Part shown: positions 1 through 12,300 of the stretch, piece by piece | Position numbering within the stretch: the stretch's first letter is position 1 | Layout of the letters: each line of letters opens with the position of its first letter | Notes under the pieces: generated by a model | What the model was told of the DNA's origin: nothing | Database searches by the model: none | What the model saw: only the letters and a program-made list of their open reading frames with translations | Program-made: the position numbers and the translations under genes | NCBI RefSeq assembly: GCF_009727055.1 | Contig: NC_052355.1 | Coordinates: forward strand, 51,641,749 to 51,705,748 | From: Benincasa hispida | Lineage: Eukaryota; Streptophyta; Magnoliopsida; Cucurbitales; Cucurbitaceae | Direction: 5' to 3' | Length of the DNA: 64,000 nucleotides

Positions 1-1369
1 AATCTAAATGGTGATAAACAAATTAAATATTGATTAATTCTGAATATTTTCGAATAAATCAAATAAAAACAAATAGCTAATTTGAATTTTAAATCAATTC
101 GTGAAGTAGTTATCAAAATCTAATTTTTTATATTAAAAATAAATTTAAATTTCAAAGAAGGAAAAATGAGGAAGAGATTGGTGTATTATAAACCAAATCC
201 TAATGGTAAAGTTATAGCAAAATGAAACATACAAAAGTTATGGCAATGTATGGAGCACATGACCATTTTTTAGGAAGTGATATTTCTTTTTCTAAAAGGT
301 TAAAATAATATAAAAAATAACATATACAACTAATATATTAAAAATGTGAGAAATATACACATTAAAAATGTGAGAAATATACAGCTAATTCATTAAAGAA
401 GTTTTAATAATATATGAATATTTCAAATATAAATTTGATAGAAAAGTCTAGATGTTTTATTGAAGTGAGTTAAATTCAAAAAGTAGTTAAATAAAATCTA
501 AAATAGTAATAAAAATATAGAGATTAGGTTAACCAACAACAACATTTACGAACAAGGCAAGAACAAATCAAAGATTTAGAAATTTGTGATCATATACATG
601 TCACACGAGTTGCCATATTTCTTATTTCTTTCTGAAAAATCAAATTCCGCCCTACACTCCAATTTCCCTCAAATAAATGGCTGACAAGACAAACAACAAA
701 TTTTAAATTTTCATTTAGAAAAATGACAAAAAAAGGTCGAACACCATTAGCTTAGAAGAATCGTTGAGCATTTTTTGCTAACCCTTTAGTTTTAAGTTTT
801 TAAAAATCAAACTTATAAATATATCTTCCGTCTCTAAATTCTTACTTCGTTATATACTTTCTAATTTCTATTAATATTTTAGAAAATCAACCAAAATTTT
901 GAAAATTAAAGAAAAAAATTAGTTTTTAAAAAACTATTGTTTTAGAAAGTCTCTAAAAATTCAACTTTTTTTACTTAAGAAATAAGAAATATGAAAACCA
1001 TGGTAAAAAATTGAAAAAAAAATAGAGGAGAATACAATTGTCGTTTTTAATTTAAATCATATGATCTTGGATTCTTTTCATAAATAAACTTGTATACTCT
1101 TGATCAAAAGAGGTTCAAACAAAAAGAACTTGCACGCCATAATCCTTTATTTGTGCCCGTTCTGCAGTATCCCCATCCAACGCCAACCAAAAACATAACT
1201 TGAATCGATGCTTCATAGATCTTCTGTCTGCAATCGGATTGTCATCTATCTCTGCTCGCATCTGTCTACGAATTTGCAGAGCCACTCCCTTCGCCATTCA
1301 TCCCGGCAAAAATTTCTAGCAACCCGAAAACCATCTTGAAGCTTGAAAGATGACAACAGTTCCAATCAA
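1..1369. other. AT-rich flank; 3' UTR of the AlkB gene at its right end
   Basis: No coding region that I can support. The last 200-250 bases before the AlkB-gene stop codon (about 1115-1369) are less AT-rich than the rest and probably form the 3' UTR of that minus-strand gene. A 60-codon open frame there has no recognisable domain. Positions 1-1000 are simple AT-rich plant intergenic sequence. Confidence 0.5.
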
Positions 1370-3332
1370 TCAGAAAACCTGTCTAATGTTGATGTTTATT
1401 CTTGAATTTTTTATGTATTCCAGAAAGTGCAAATCATCTTGATTTGAGAAATGCCTTTCAAGAAGGGAAATTTCTTCACTTTCTTCATCGATGAAGATCC
1501 GTGGTACACCTACAAGACACCAACAGCATGTGTTGGGGAGTTAACAATCTATCTACATACGAATCACTCGGCATTATTTTGATTCAGATGTCCAAGATGA
1601 TAACAAAACAAAAGGACAATGCAAGTGCAGGTATCTGGTATAGAAATACATTTCAAGATGATGTAAGAGTAAGCATTAAGGAGACATTACCGTGGAAACA
1701 TTCCCTTGCTTCTCCAGCCATTAGCACAACATCTCCGCTTCGAAGAAACATGGCTATGGGTGGATCCTGTCTCGACTTACCACCCAAAAGAAAAATAGCT
1801 TTGCAACCCAAACTGGACGAAGTGGAGGCGAGCAGATATAATAGATAGCAGAATCAGTACCAGCCCATGTCCTTATAATGTATCAGAAAGAAATGCAATT
1901 GAAAGAGGATAAGTTAGCACTTAGCAGGATACCTCATGCTAACAATTGGCTTGCTCCAGTCAGCTTCCATGTCATCTAGGTGACCACCAAGCGTGTCGCC
2001 TGGAAATATCGATAATGTGTCAGTGTCATGGGTATTAGATAACATGAGTTTCATCTAAAAAACAATTGGTCATGAGAAGATTAACCTATGTATCTTATTA
2101 AGATTGTGAGTTCCTTAACTTTTCCAATGTGGGATCTTTTAACAATGGCAAGATTATGTTAACTTTCCATGAACAATTTTTTGTTTGGTTACCTGAAGCA
2201 AAATAATTCACTATTGCAGCTTCAGGCTTGAATTCTTCCCCAGTTGGCATTGCAGCAGCCGCCATTCTTTTTGCAAGTTGACATAGCGCAGAGGGTATCT
2301 TATTATGGGGCAGAGATATGTCATAGCTTCGCTATGCCATAACAAGGTGATTAATTCAGAAAATAACATATCGAACATAGCAACAGAGACAATCTGACAG
2401 TTTTAGCGTTTTGGAATAGTCCCCTAAAATACAACTTCCAAGTAGAAACCATTCAAAACATTCAAAACAGAGTTTAAATTGGTATAATACGGGAAAAATG
2501 TGGAGTTTTATAGTTAAACTCACCTTGGACCAATCGAATTGTAGGCCAAGTGTACTCCAACGCAACTTTCGAAGTAATACTGAAGCAGGAATTGATTTAC
2601 AGGCCGTCCCTCTTTTGGATGAAACAGTATTCTCCTCCACAAACTTCCAATTATGAGTATTTCCATTGCTGACGGAACGTTCAACATCAGAATCAACGTT
2701 GAAATCAGAGATTTCATCATCTTCAACTAAAACTTTCTTTCCCTTTGCTGCGATGAACAGGTCTTGAATTGATCCATAAATAGCATTGTGGTTGGTTCTG
2801 TTGGAAGGCTGCGGAAAATTCGTTAAACTCTCCCTGATCCATTGGCATTGTTCTTGTAAGCTCAACGCTCCAGGAATAAAATAAAACCCTACATGTTAAA
2901 CACATAAAGAGCAACTGAATTTGGGGATATTTTACATCGAAACAGAGCCGAAAATGGAGAATCGGCAATACCAGGACGATTCTCCAAGCAGAAAACTGGC
3001 CTATCGAGATCGCACTTAATCGCATTCACGCCCAGCGGAAGTGCACCATCTTGTTTGTAACATCCGAGGATGCACTTGAAATCGATAACCTCAGACAAAT
3101 CGACTTGTTTCGGTAGTTTTTTCCTGAGAGCAATCGCAAAACAGAGTTCGAAACATCGTCTCTTGCAAGGAATTCAATGGCAATAGAATGAAATAGAACC
3201 TGAAAGATCAATTGTGAAGGAATACTTTTTCGAAGATTTGTAGGTATCGTCGTAGTACAGTTTGTATTTCTTTTCTGCTCTTCTGAAAGCGGTGCGCTCG
3301 GAATCGTCGGTCACTTTGTCGGATCCGTACAT
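1370..3332 (-). CDS. ALKBH1: ALKBH1-type Fe(II)/2-oxoglutarate dioxygenase (7 exons)
   Basis: Oxidative demethylase of the AlkB family. Plant ALKBH1 relatives act on methylated nucleic acid bases; the exact substrate cannot be read here. Seven exons join in frame with GT-AG introns: 3332-3226, 3123-2972, 2888-2524, 2331-2193, 1999-1933, 1812-1691 and 1509-1370. They total 1092 nt, giving 363 residues without a frameshift. The start is the ATG of MYGSDKVTDD; the stop TGA is at 1370-1372. The N-terminus is basic and aromatic (RRAEKKYKLYYDD). The iron ligands are visible as H261 and D263 in GGHLDDMEADW and H317 in ECFHG. The 2-oxoglutarate-binding arginine motif RxNxxxR is residues 354-360 (RININIR), three residues from the C-terminus. 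All catalytic residues are present and the gene looks intact. It is the only gene in the first 6 kb and is divergent from the DUF493 gene. Confidence 0.93.
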
Positions 3333-6285
3333 CTTATCCACCAGGATCCGCTGTCACCGGTAAGATGCTGGATCGGCGTAAGATTGAGCTTCTGAATTCT
3401 GACGACGGACGGGAGAGGGATAATCAGCTTAGGGTTTTGACTGGTCCGTGATCGTTACTATTATTATTATTATTGGATCGTTGTTGTTATTATTGTTAAG
3501 AATGGGATATTAGATAGTATAAAAAGAAAACTATGCCGCCTGAGTTAGACCTTTTTTTCTTTTTTTTTAAAAAAAATTAATTCTATTAAGATATATTCAT
3601 TTTGGCGAAAAATCAAACAAATAAAGGGGTAAGGAGTAAACTATTATAGTCTCGAGTTATTATTCTTTTTGTTCGGATATAATAATATGTGTTTGAGGTG
3701 TAAAATATTTTTGTTTGAGAAGGAAATAGTAAACATGATAGCAAATAGTGTTGATAGCTAATTGGGGGTTTTGAAATAGTATGAGGTGGTTATTATTCTT
3801 AAGACAGTCCTTGTCCCAAACATCTCCCTAAATATTTATTTTTTTTATTATCATTATTTTGAAAGACATAATGTTATTCCTATAGCTTATTATGCTTTGA
3901 CATCATTTTAGGTTGTTTTTTGGTTGAAAAGATAATTTTCTATATTCTATTTTCCCTCTTATTCGTATTAATGAGATTTAGGAGTACTACGTTTTGGTTG
4001 TTTGTTGTTGGCTTAAAAAAACTTATTATTCTTTTTTTCCCAGATGCTTATAAGTTGGTAAACATCATGTCTGATGATAATTTGGTTTTTTACTGTTTTT
4101 TTTCTTTTCATAGTCTATGATTTTTGCTATTTTTAGTCTAATCTTTTGAAAAATATCACTACAAAAAGGTAGAAAATACCCCAAAAAAAAAAAATAATAA
4201 TAATAATGGTGGGGAAATTGATTTGACCCATATGGATATAATGAAAGAATGACATAAATTGTTGAGTAAAATAAATTAGCATGTGTCATATACTAATTTC
4301 TTATGATCATCTCAATCTATGAGGTTTTTAAAAACTCAAAAGTCATCGAATTTATATTGCTTTTAGAAGTTGTTGAGTGGTTAGATCCTAGTGAATTTCA
4401 TATATATGACATTAATTATACTTTTATTTGGAAATAGCAATATATGAAATTATTTTAAATAAATTGCATCAATTACACGTGATCAAATTTTCTCGAAATT
4501 CTAAAATCCCTCCATAATTCGTAAATACTTTGTAATTAATTTTGATGGTTATAGATTTCATATAAACATAATTTGACTTTACAAAAAAAAAAAAAAAAAA
4601 AAAAAGAAGATATAAGTTGGCTTGAATCTTGTTTTTTGATCAAATATTTATTTCCAAATTGATTACCATATTTTTATTATTTTTCTAATCGATTTCAAAT
4701 AAGCATTCATAACTTTATTGTTTTTAATCGATTATAATATTTGTTGTTTTCTCAAATCGTTTCCAAATAAGCATCCATACATTTTTCTTGTCCTCACTGT
4801 ATCTTTTCAACAACAAGTTTTTTTTTTAAAAAAATCATAAGTGGGATATACTTATTTCTCTTTAACGACTTCTCGAAGAATAATGAAGCTCGATTGAAGA
4901 AGAATTTACTTGAGAATGGATGTCTACGGGTTAATCGAGGATCCTAACTTCAGGTTTGATTTATTTTTTTCTAACTTTATAAATGTCGTTGTCGGTGCCA
5001 ATACCACCTTTAGGTTCAAAAATTCGTTCAGATTACCTATAACCCACGAATCTGTTCAAAATTTGTAATGTCGCATCTTTGTGTCGTACGATTGTACCTC
5101 CTTAAGTTTATTTATGACATCAATGCTTTTGATTATGGAAAATGGGGACTTATGGAAAGGAATTACAATGTAATTAATTATTTTATGCCTACCAACGACA
5201 CTTTGCAATTGAGGGTTTCTTTAAATTTGGAGTTTCAATGGGGTTTTTATGTTTGAATCTTAAAGAACTATAATGTAATGAGTTCTCATTATCTCAATCA
5301 CCGGATATTTTTGGTGTTATTAGATCGGTCATTTTATTTTGAAATGTTTACGTCACATTTTAGTTTGTTAGGAGGTTAGATATTTTATTTTAATTAAATC
5401 TATTTTAAATACCAAAAAAATCTAAGTTATTATGATTTAAAAAAACAATGTTATCTTTAGAATAAATTAATTGTAGATATTATTTGGGGTGTTTTTGTAA
5501 TCTAATAATTAGTAATGAATTAAATTCAAAGTAGTTTTGCTATTTTTCATAACCTAAAACATAATGCTATTTTTCAAAATGAATATTTAGAGAATGCTAT
5601 TTCTCTTATTAGCCCAAAATTGAATGGTTTGATGGGGTATTTGGAAGGGGTGAAACCCACCATTTCAACTCTCCAACATCAAATTATTGACCACATTCCT
5701 AGAGTAGGAGCAACACGATGAAGTATAATACCACAACTTTTCAATCAAGTGACTACAAAAAGAAATAAATAAATAAATAAATAAATAATACACATTACTA
5801 GGAATGAAATTACTCTTAGATATTTAAAAAATGCATCGTGTTTTTTTGTGCAAACTCTAAAAAAATAATAATATTTCGTTAATTGTTGATCCCATTTTAT
5901 CAACCTGGAGGTGAAAGGACAACTCTCCTAATATTTTATTATTAATGTTCACATTTTTTTTAATCATCACATTATGAAAATACAGAATATAAAAACAACA
6001 GTATTTGACTAATAACTTTCAAATCTATAATATAATCATAATAAGTTAAAAAAGCATTATTAAGATATATATATATATTAAAAAGAAAAAGAAAAGGAAA
6101 AAGAAAAAGAAAAAGAAAACCTCTTCGATTCTCCCCACAGGACAGGCCACACCATATATTAAAAGGAGAAAAAGAATTATATACGATAATTTGATAATTT
6201 ATGAAGAAACGAAAAATAAATAAATTTACCGCCATTTCGTTCCTTGTCCTAAGCAACCACAAATATAAATCCAATCGTCCCCAAA
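3333..6285. other. Intergenic region between two divergent genes
   Basis: The divergent promoters of the AlkB and DUF493 genes must lie here. It also holds low-complexity DNA: a TTA run at about 3460-3476, a poly-A tract at about 4581-4605, AAAT repeats at about 5766-5790, and a GAAAAA-type purine repeat next to a TA run at about 6066-6118. Short open frames are present but none resembles a known protein. Confidence 0.6.
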
Positions 6286-6387
6286 TTGCTTCTTGTTAGG
6301 GCGGTGGAAAGAACAAATATCTCTCTATTTCTGATTTCGCATACTGCAAGCATTTCCCAGAACTCAATTCAAGCTAGAGAACAACAA

Positions 6388-9300
6388 ATGGCCGCAACCA
6401 GGTCTATGATGCGTTCTGCATCCATTTTCTTAACGGAGCCATCGCGACCCCTTCACTTCACTCCTCCTTCTTCCTCCTTCTCCCTCCGAACCAGGCGATC
6501 CTTCACCCATAGATTGTATTGCAATGTCAGGAGAATTACCGCTCGAGGTTTTCACTTTCCTAAACCAATTGTTCTCAATTGCTCCCACGATGAGACCCAA
6601 TCGACGTCGTCCTCTAATCAGGATGGCCAGGACCCTCCTCAGGAGGCTGTTTTGAAGGCAATTTCAGGTTTCCACCTGACCTTTATGCTATCAAGGCTTC
6701 CGAATTGTAAGCCGTAAATCAATTTGTTCTGTATCATTCCTCGTGTGTGCTTGTGCCTGTTCGTGTTTCTATTTCACGACTAGTTCTTAATTTACGCGAT
6801 GTAACTGATAGTCAGTTCCGTTTGATTGCTTGATACAGAGGTATCTAAGACAGAAGGGAGGGTTGGGCATACCACGAATATGGTACTTGGAGGAACAGTG
6901 ACTAGTGATTCTACTAACGAGTGGCTCGCTTTGGATCAAAAGGTACGGAATAGTTGCCCCATTACCTAATTTATGTATGGAATGGCTGCTTCATATCTTT
7001 CGATGTTTGAGTGAAAGGTCAATTATTATTGGTTAAAAAAGTGGTTGCTTCTCTCTATCTTTGCTGCAGTGAGTTATAAGTAGAAGAGTCAGGGTGGATT
7101 TACCTGTAAAAATCACATTATCTAGCTAATTGCTTTGTCGTTTTACCATCACCTTTAATTTTGTATGATTATTGGATAGGTGAACTCGTACCCGGGTGTT
7201 AGAGGCTTTACAGCGATTGGAACTGGAGGAGATGATTTTGTGCAATCTATGGTTGTTGCTGTGGAGTCTGTCCTCCAACAACCAATTCCTGAGGTGATTG
7301 TTTTCAGTTTCCACAGAGTATATCTTTCACTTCATTCTGCAGATGTCTCGTTATATATTGTGCATGTGTGTGGAATTTCTTAGAAATTGAAATTTATGCT
7401 TGCAGTTAGTGATAAAATTAGGCCAGATAATATTATTTCCTTTTTTTTTTTTAAAAAAAAGTGGGAGACGTATTATTTCTGATTAATATCAGTTAGAAAC
7501 TATTATACCAAGTGACTTGATAGTAAAAATTGGAAGAAGTAGCCCAAGTCCAATAGGTCTTATCAATTAAAAAAATCTAGGTTCAAAATAGGACGAGATT
7601 GTCTTATAACAATTTCCAACAAAGTTGAACTACAGCAAATGTCCGAATATAAAATGCTAGAAGTGTTATTTAAACTCTTTTCAACTTCCATGGACTGGCA
7701 AAGTCTATCATTTTCCTCACCCCTCACACATGATAGCTAACAAAAACTATTGTGAAAGTTTTTGTGTTTGTGGACAATGATGGTCACTGCATTAAACTCC
7801 TAATTTCCTAACGATAAGGTGGATGCTCATTATTTGAGCTTCAAAAAAGTTGCAAAAGTTCTTATTCTCCGAGCTTAATATGTCATATGGTATAGAGGAA
7901 TGGCTGGTCTTTCTCATGAATAGCGTGGGCATAGAAAAGAAATTTCTAGAGAGTTATAGGATGGATCTGCACAGCCTGAAGGAAGATATATTTTGGAGAA
8001 AAATATGCTAAAGTGACTTGAAAGAAGAGGATCAAAATTCTACCTTTTCCCATCTTTTGGTTGATGGATGAAAGAAAAGTATACTCGTTTCCCACATGCC
8101 ATCTTTTCTAGTGAGTTTGATTAATGGCTTAAAGGTGATAAGTAAGTTCGTCGAGTTTTTTGTCAAAAGCCTTTCATGTATTAATTTCTTCCCTGGAGGC
8201 ATGTGTTTGGATTTGGTTAAGGTAGATGTCAAAGTGGAGCTGGAAATTCCTTCCCAATAAGGAGGAGCATTGAGAGAAGAATTTGGAACATCATCAAGGT
8301 TGATGTAATAAACGTGTTACAGTGAATGCTTGTGTAAATGCAACCTACATCTGTGGATTCTTGTAGAAATCTAACCTTGTTTACAACCTTAGATTCTTGA
8401 CCTACTAGGCTCCCTGTCCCTCAGTTTCCATTTTTGTTGGCTTGTGAAATAGTATATGTCTTCTTTATTTTTCTTCTCTTTTAATTTTTTTTGAGGAAAC
8501 AATCTTATGGGTCTATAAAATTTCAAAAATAGAGGAAAGCCAAGCCCTGTGTGAAGGGTAATAGAAAAAGCTCTGTGAAAGGAGTATCAATGCTACAATC
8601 GTTGTAAGGGGTAACAAGTTTACATCAAGAAAGCTCGTCTTTAATTTTGTAAGAGCTTGGTTTGGCTCCTGGCTCTCGAAAGAAATAGTAGGTTCTTCAG
8701 AAGTCAACAACAAAAGATCCTTTAGGAGCTTTATGGACCATTATTTTTTGTGGCTCTTCTTAGAGTAAATTGTATGCTCCTTCAACATAAACGGTTTTAC
8801 TTCTTTTTCTGACAATTTGAAGCCATGGAGCCTGGCTTTCCTCCCCATTCATCTTATCCATGAAACCGTTGCTTACACACACACAGAATGACATTTATGC
8901 CAATAAAGGGCTACAAAAAGAGGGAATCAAACTAGTGATCGAGACTTTTTTCTTTGGTTATGAAAACCCTACTGTTCCTTTCAAGCCAAAGATTCAGGGA
9001 TTACTTGCTGATATTGCAGATAGGAAATCTTTTATATTTGCGGTAATGTAAGAGGCTAAGAGCCATGTCCCTATTGAAGTAACACGTAATTCCAGAACTT
9101 ACAGCATAGGAGGTTGTAGGCAATCATTAAAAGGACCAAAAAGAAGGGCCTACGAAAAGACTTGTTATTGAGAAGGCTTATGTCATGGAGATCTTGAATT
9201 TTTTGGGGTGCTAGTATCTACTACCAATTTCTCAGCCGGGCCCAATAGAAGATTGGATTTTGTTGGTCCCTATCTACCCTACCTGGGGTGGGGTGGGGTG

Positions 9301-12300
9301 TGGGGTTGGTTGAATTGGTGCCTGGTGGTCGATTATTTTAGTTGGGTTATTTGTAAAAGGGATTGTTGATGGCTTTGTGATTAGGATATCTTATTAGATT
9401 TTTCTCTATGATAGACCATCGCCAATTTGTTCAAGGCTATCAAATTCTTTCAACATCCATTTGGGTTTACAATCAATTTAGCAAGATGGGTCGTCATAGG
9501 GTGAACTGCTCACCTTTGGGGTTAAGTACACCGAGTCTAAAGTGCTTACATACCAGCTATACCTTGGATAGAGAAATTGTAGGTTTTCTAATAAGCCAGA
9601 AGGATTATGTCCTTTGATTGAAAGAGTTTGCACTGGTGACTCATTTATTACTGTATACTATTCTTTTAATTAAATTTAGATCATTGGATATGGTGGCCTC
9701 ATGCTGCATCATATGCTGCTCAAACTTAATTGATTTTCATATCCTTCTTCAAAACTTCATCATTGTAGCTTTAGTTTACACACTTCCTAACTGTTGTATC
9801 CTTTGTTTTAAGCTTCACAACCACACTACTCAAGTCTCAAGTACTAAGTGAAATTAAGGCACAACAAATTGCCATTTCTTTTGAATTTCAAATGTTCAAA
9901 GATTTGAGGGACCTCGTACCTTTGTGCGAGCTTCTTCAATCCCCTTATAAAACCATTTCTAAGTGCGGGAATGACATTCTAGAGATTGGAATTTAAGTTT
10001 GGAAAGAAGAAGCTGTAAGGCTCTTCGATCCCTGCACAAAAACAGCTAACAAAACACAGAGCAAAAGAAGAAGAGAACAGAGAATAATAGGGAAAAAACA
10101 GTAGTCGTTCTTTTATTTATATGCTCCCTCTTCAATACTCAATACACACGTAAGGAAACTTCCCTTTAGACCTTTCCCAAAATACACCAGCACTCCTCCT
10201 TCTAAAACTCTCGAGACTAACAACCCAAAATGGAAAATATCACTCCCAGCACCTTTGAGAAGCCGGGCATTCCTCTTCTACAAAAAAGCCTGCTCAGCTT
10301 TTTACCAAATTCTTCTTTGACGTCCTCCTCCCTTGCCATTGTTGTCCTTTACAACCGTCTTGTGGTCCCCTACTCAATATTCCCTTCTTTTGCTCCCATA
10401 GTTGTTTGTTCAATTCCTTTTTTACCCTTCGTTTATAGGTATATATAATTTGTGGTCTTACAATACCTCCCTTCTCGAAGTGAACCTTGTCCTCAAGGTG
10501 GAAATGAAGAAACTGTTGGTTCATGATACAGACAACTTCCCACGTAGCTTCATTCTCAGTCAGCTCCTTCCATTTGACAAGCCACTCGTTGGTAGCTAAG
10601 TCTCCATTCCATCTTACTCCCAAGACTGTCTCAGGTATCGTTTGCAGCTCAAATTCTTCTGTCAGGATGGGTGAATGCTGTTGGATTTGATGGCCCTGTC
10701 CTAGCTTCTTCTTCAATTGAGATATGTGGAACACATTGTGGATTGCAGCCTCAGCCGGTAAGGCTAACTTATAAGCAACTTCTCCCACCCGTTCGACCAC
10801 TTGGTAAGGACCATAGAATCTTGGTGCCAACTTCTCACTCCTCTTCTTTGCTAAGGATTTCTGTCTGTAGGGTCGTAGTTTCAAGTAAACCTCTTCCCCA
10901 ATTTCAAAAGTCAACTCTCTTCAGTGTTTGTCTGCATGTTTCTTCATTCGATTTTGCGCAATGACTAAGTTTTCCTTCAGGGCATTGAGGGCTAGATCTC
11001 GTTCTTGTAGTTGTTGTTCTATCGAGTTGTTGGAGGTTTTCCTATCTCCATATGTGACTAGGGGTGGAGAGGCCTTCCATAGACTGCTTCATACGGAGTT
11101 GTCTTAATAAAGATGTGAAAGGTCGTGTTATACCATAGTTCAGCTTGAGCTATCCATTTGTTCCATTTCGTCGGTTGTTCATTACAAAAACAGCGGAGAT
11201 AGGTCTCAAGGTAGCGGTTCACCCTCTCGGTTTGCCCATCGGTTTGGGGATGGAACGAAGTACTTCTTTCAGCTGAGTTCCCATAGTCGTGAACATTTCC
11301 CTCCAAAAGTTACTCAAGAATATTTTATCTCTTTGTGTTAAAATTGATAAAGGGACTCCATGGTGTCGTACCACTTCTTGGATAAATATTTCATCTACTT
11401 GCTTGGCCGAGACTGGGTGTTTGAGTGGTATGAAGTGTGCATACTTACTTAAACAGTCCACCACCACCATTATGGAGTCATAACCCCTTGCTTTCGGTAA
11501 GCCTTCCACAAAGTCCATACTCCAATCTTCCAAAACTAGACAAGGAATGGGGAGGGGTTGTAATAAACCAGCGGGAGATAAAGCTTCACATTTGTTTCTT
11601 CGGCAGATTTCACATCCTTCTACGTATTTCTTCACGTCTGTCTTCATCCCTTGCCAATACAATTCTTCGCTCATCCTTTTATAGATCCTTTAGAACCCGG
11701 AGTGACCACCTAACACTGAATCGTGGAATGTATGAAGTAATGATGGAATCAAACTAGACCTTCGAGAGAGTACCAACATATTTTTATATGTCAATCGGTC
11801 ATGTTGCCATTTGTATTTCGGTTTTTCCTCTGGATTTTCCTTCAATATGGCAATGATCTTTTGGAGTTCTTTGTCCTCCTCAACCTCTTAGCGCTACCTC
11901 AATATCGATTATAGTCGGGGCCGTCATTACACACAATTCCACGGAAGCCGGCATCCTAGACAATGCATCCACCGCTTTGTTTTGCAGGCCTGGTTGATAT
12001 AGGATCTCAAAGTCGTACCCGAGTAGCTTTGTCAACTATCGTTGGAACTGGGGTTGTACTTCTAGTTGTTCAATTAGAAACTTTAAAGCTTTTTGGTCCG
12101 ATATCACCAACAGGTAGTGTCTCCATTTCTATACGGCTAGGACTACAACCATCAATTCCTTCTCATATATGAACTTGGCTTGAGCCCTTACTGATAGTTT
12201 CTGACTGAAGTAGGCTATAAGTTTCGATTCTTGCGATAGCACAACTCCTAACCCAAATCCAGAAGCATCGGTCTCTATCACAAAGGTCTTGGAGAAGTCA

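Noticed and set aside
1115..1297. 60-codon minus-strand open frame beyond the AlkB-gene stop
   Set aside because: The AlkB protein already ends at its normal C-terminus with the arginine motif. The frame has no domain and fits a 3' UTR.
6286..6387. Upstream extension of the DUF493 open frame
   Set aside because: The frame starts from a non-ATG codon and shows no family similarity. The ATG at 6388 gives a transit-peptide-like leader.
10230..10448. Open frames inside the chromovirus LTRs on the plus strand (also 15081-15386)
   Set aside because: They occur in both LTRs, antisense to the element, and are shadows of the LTR sequence.
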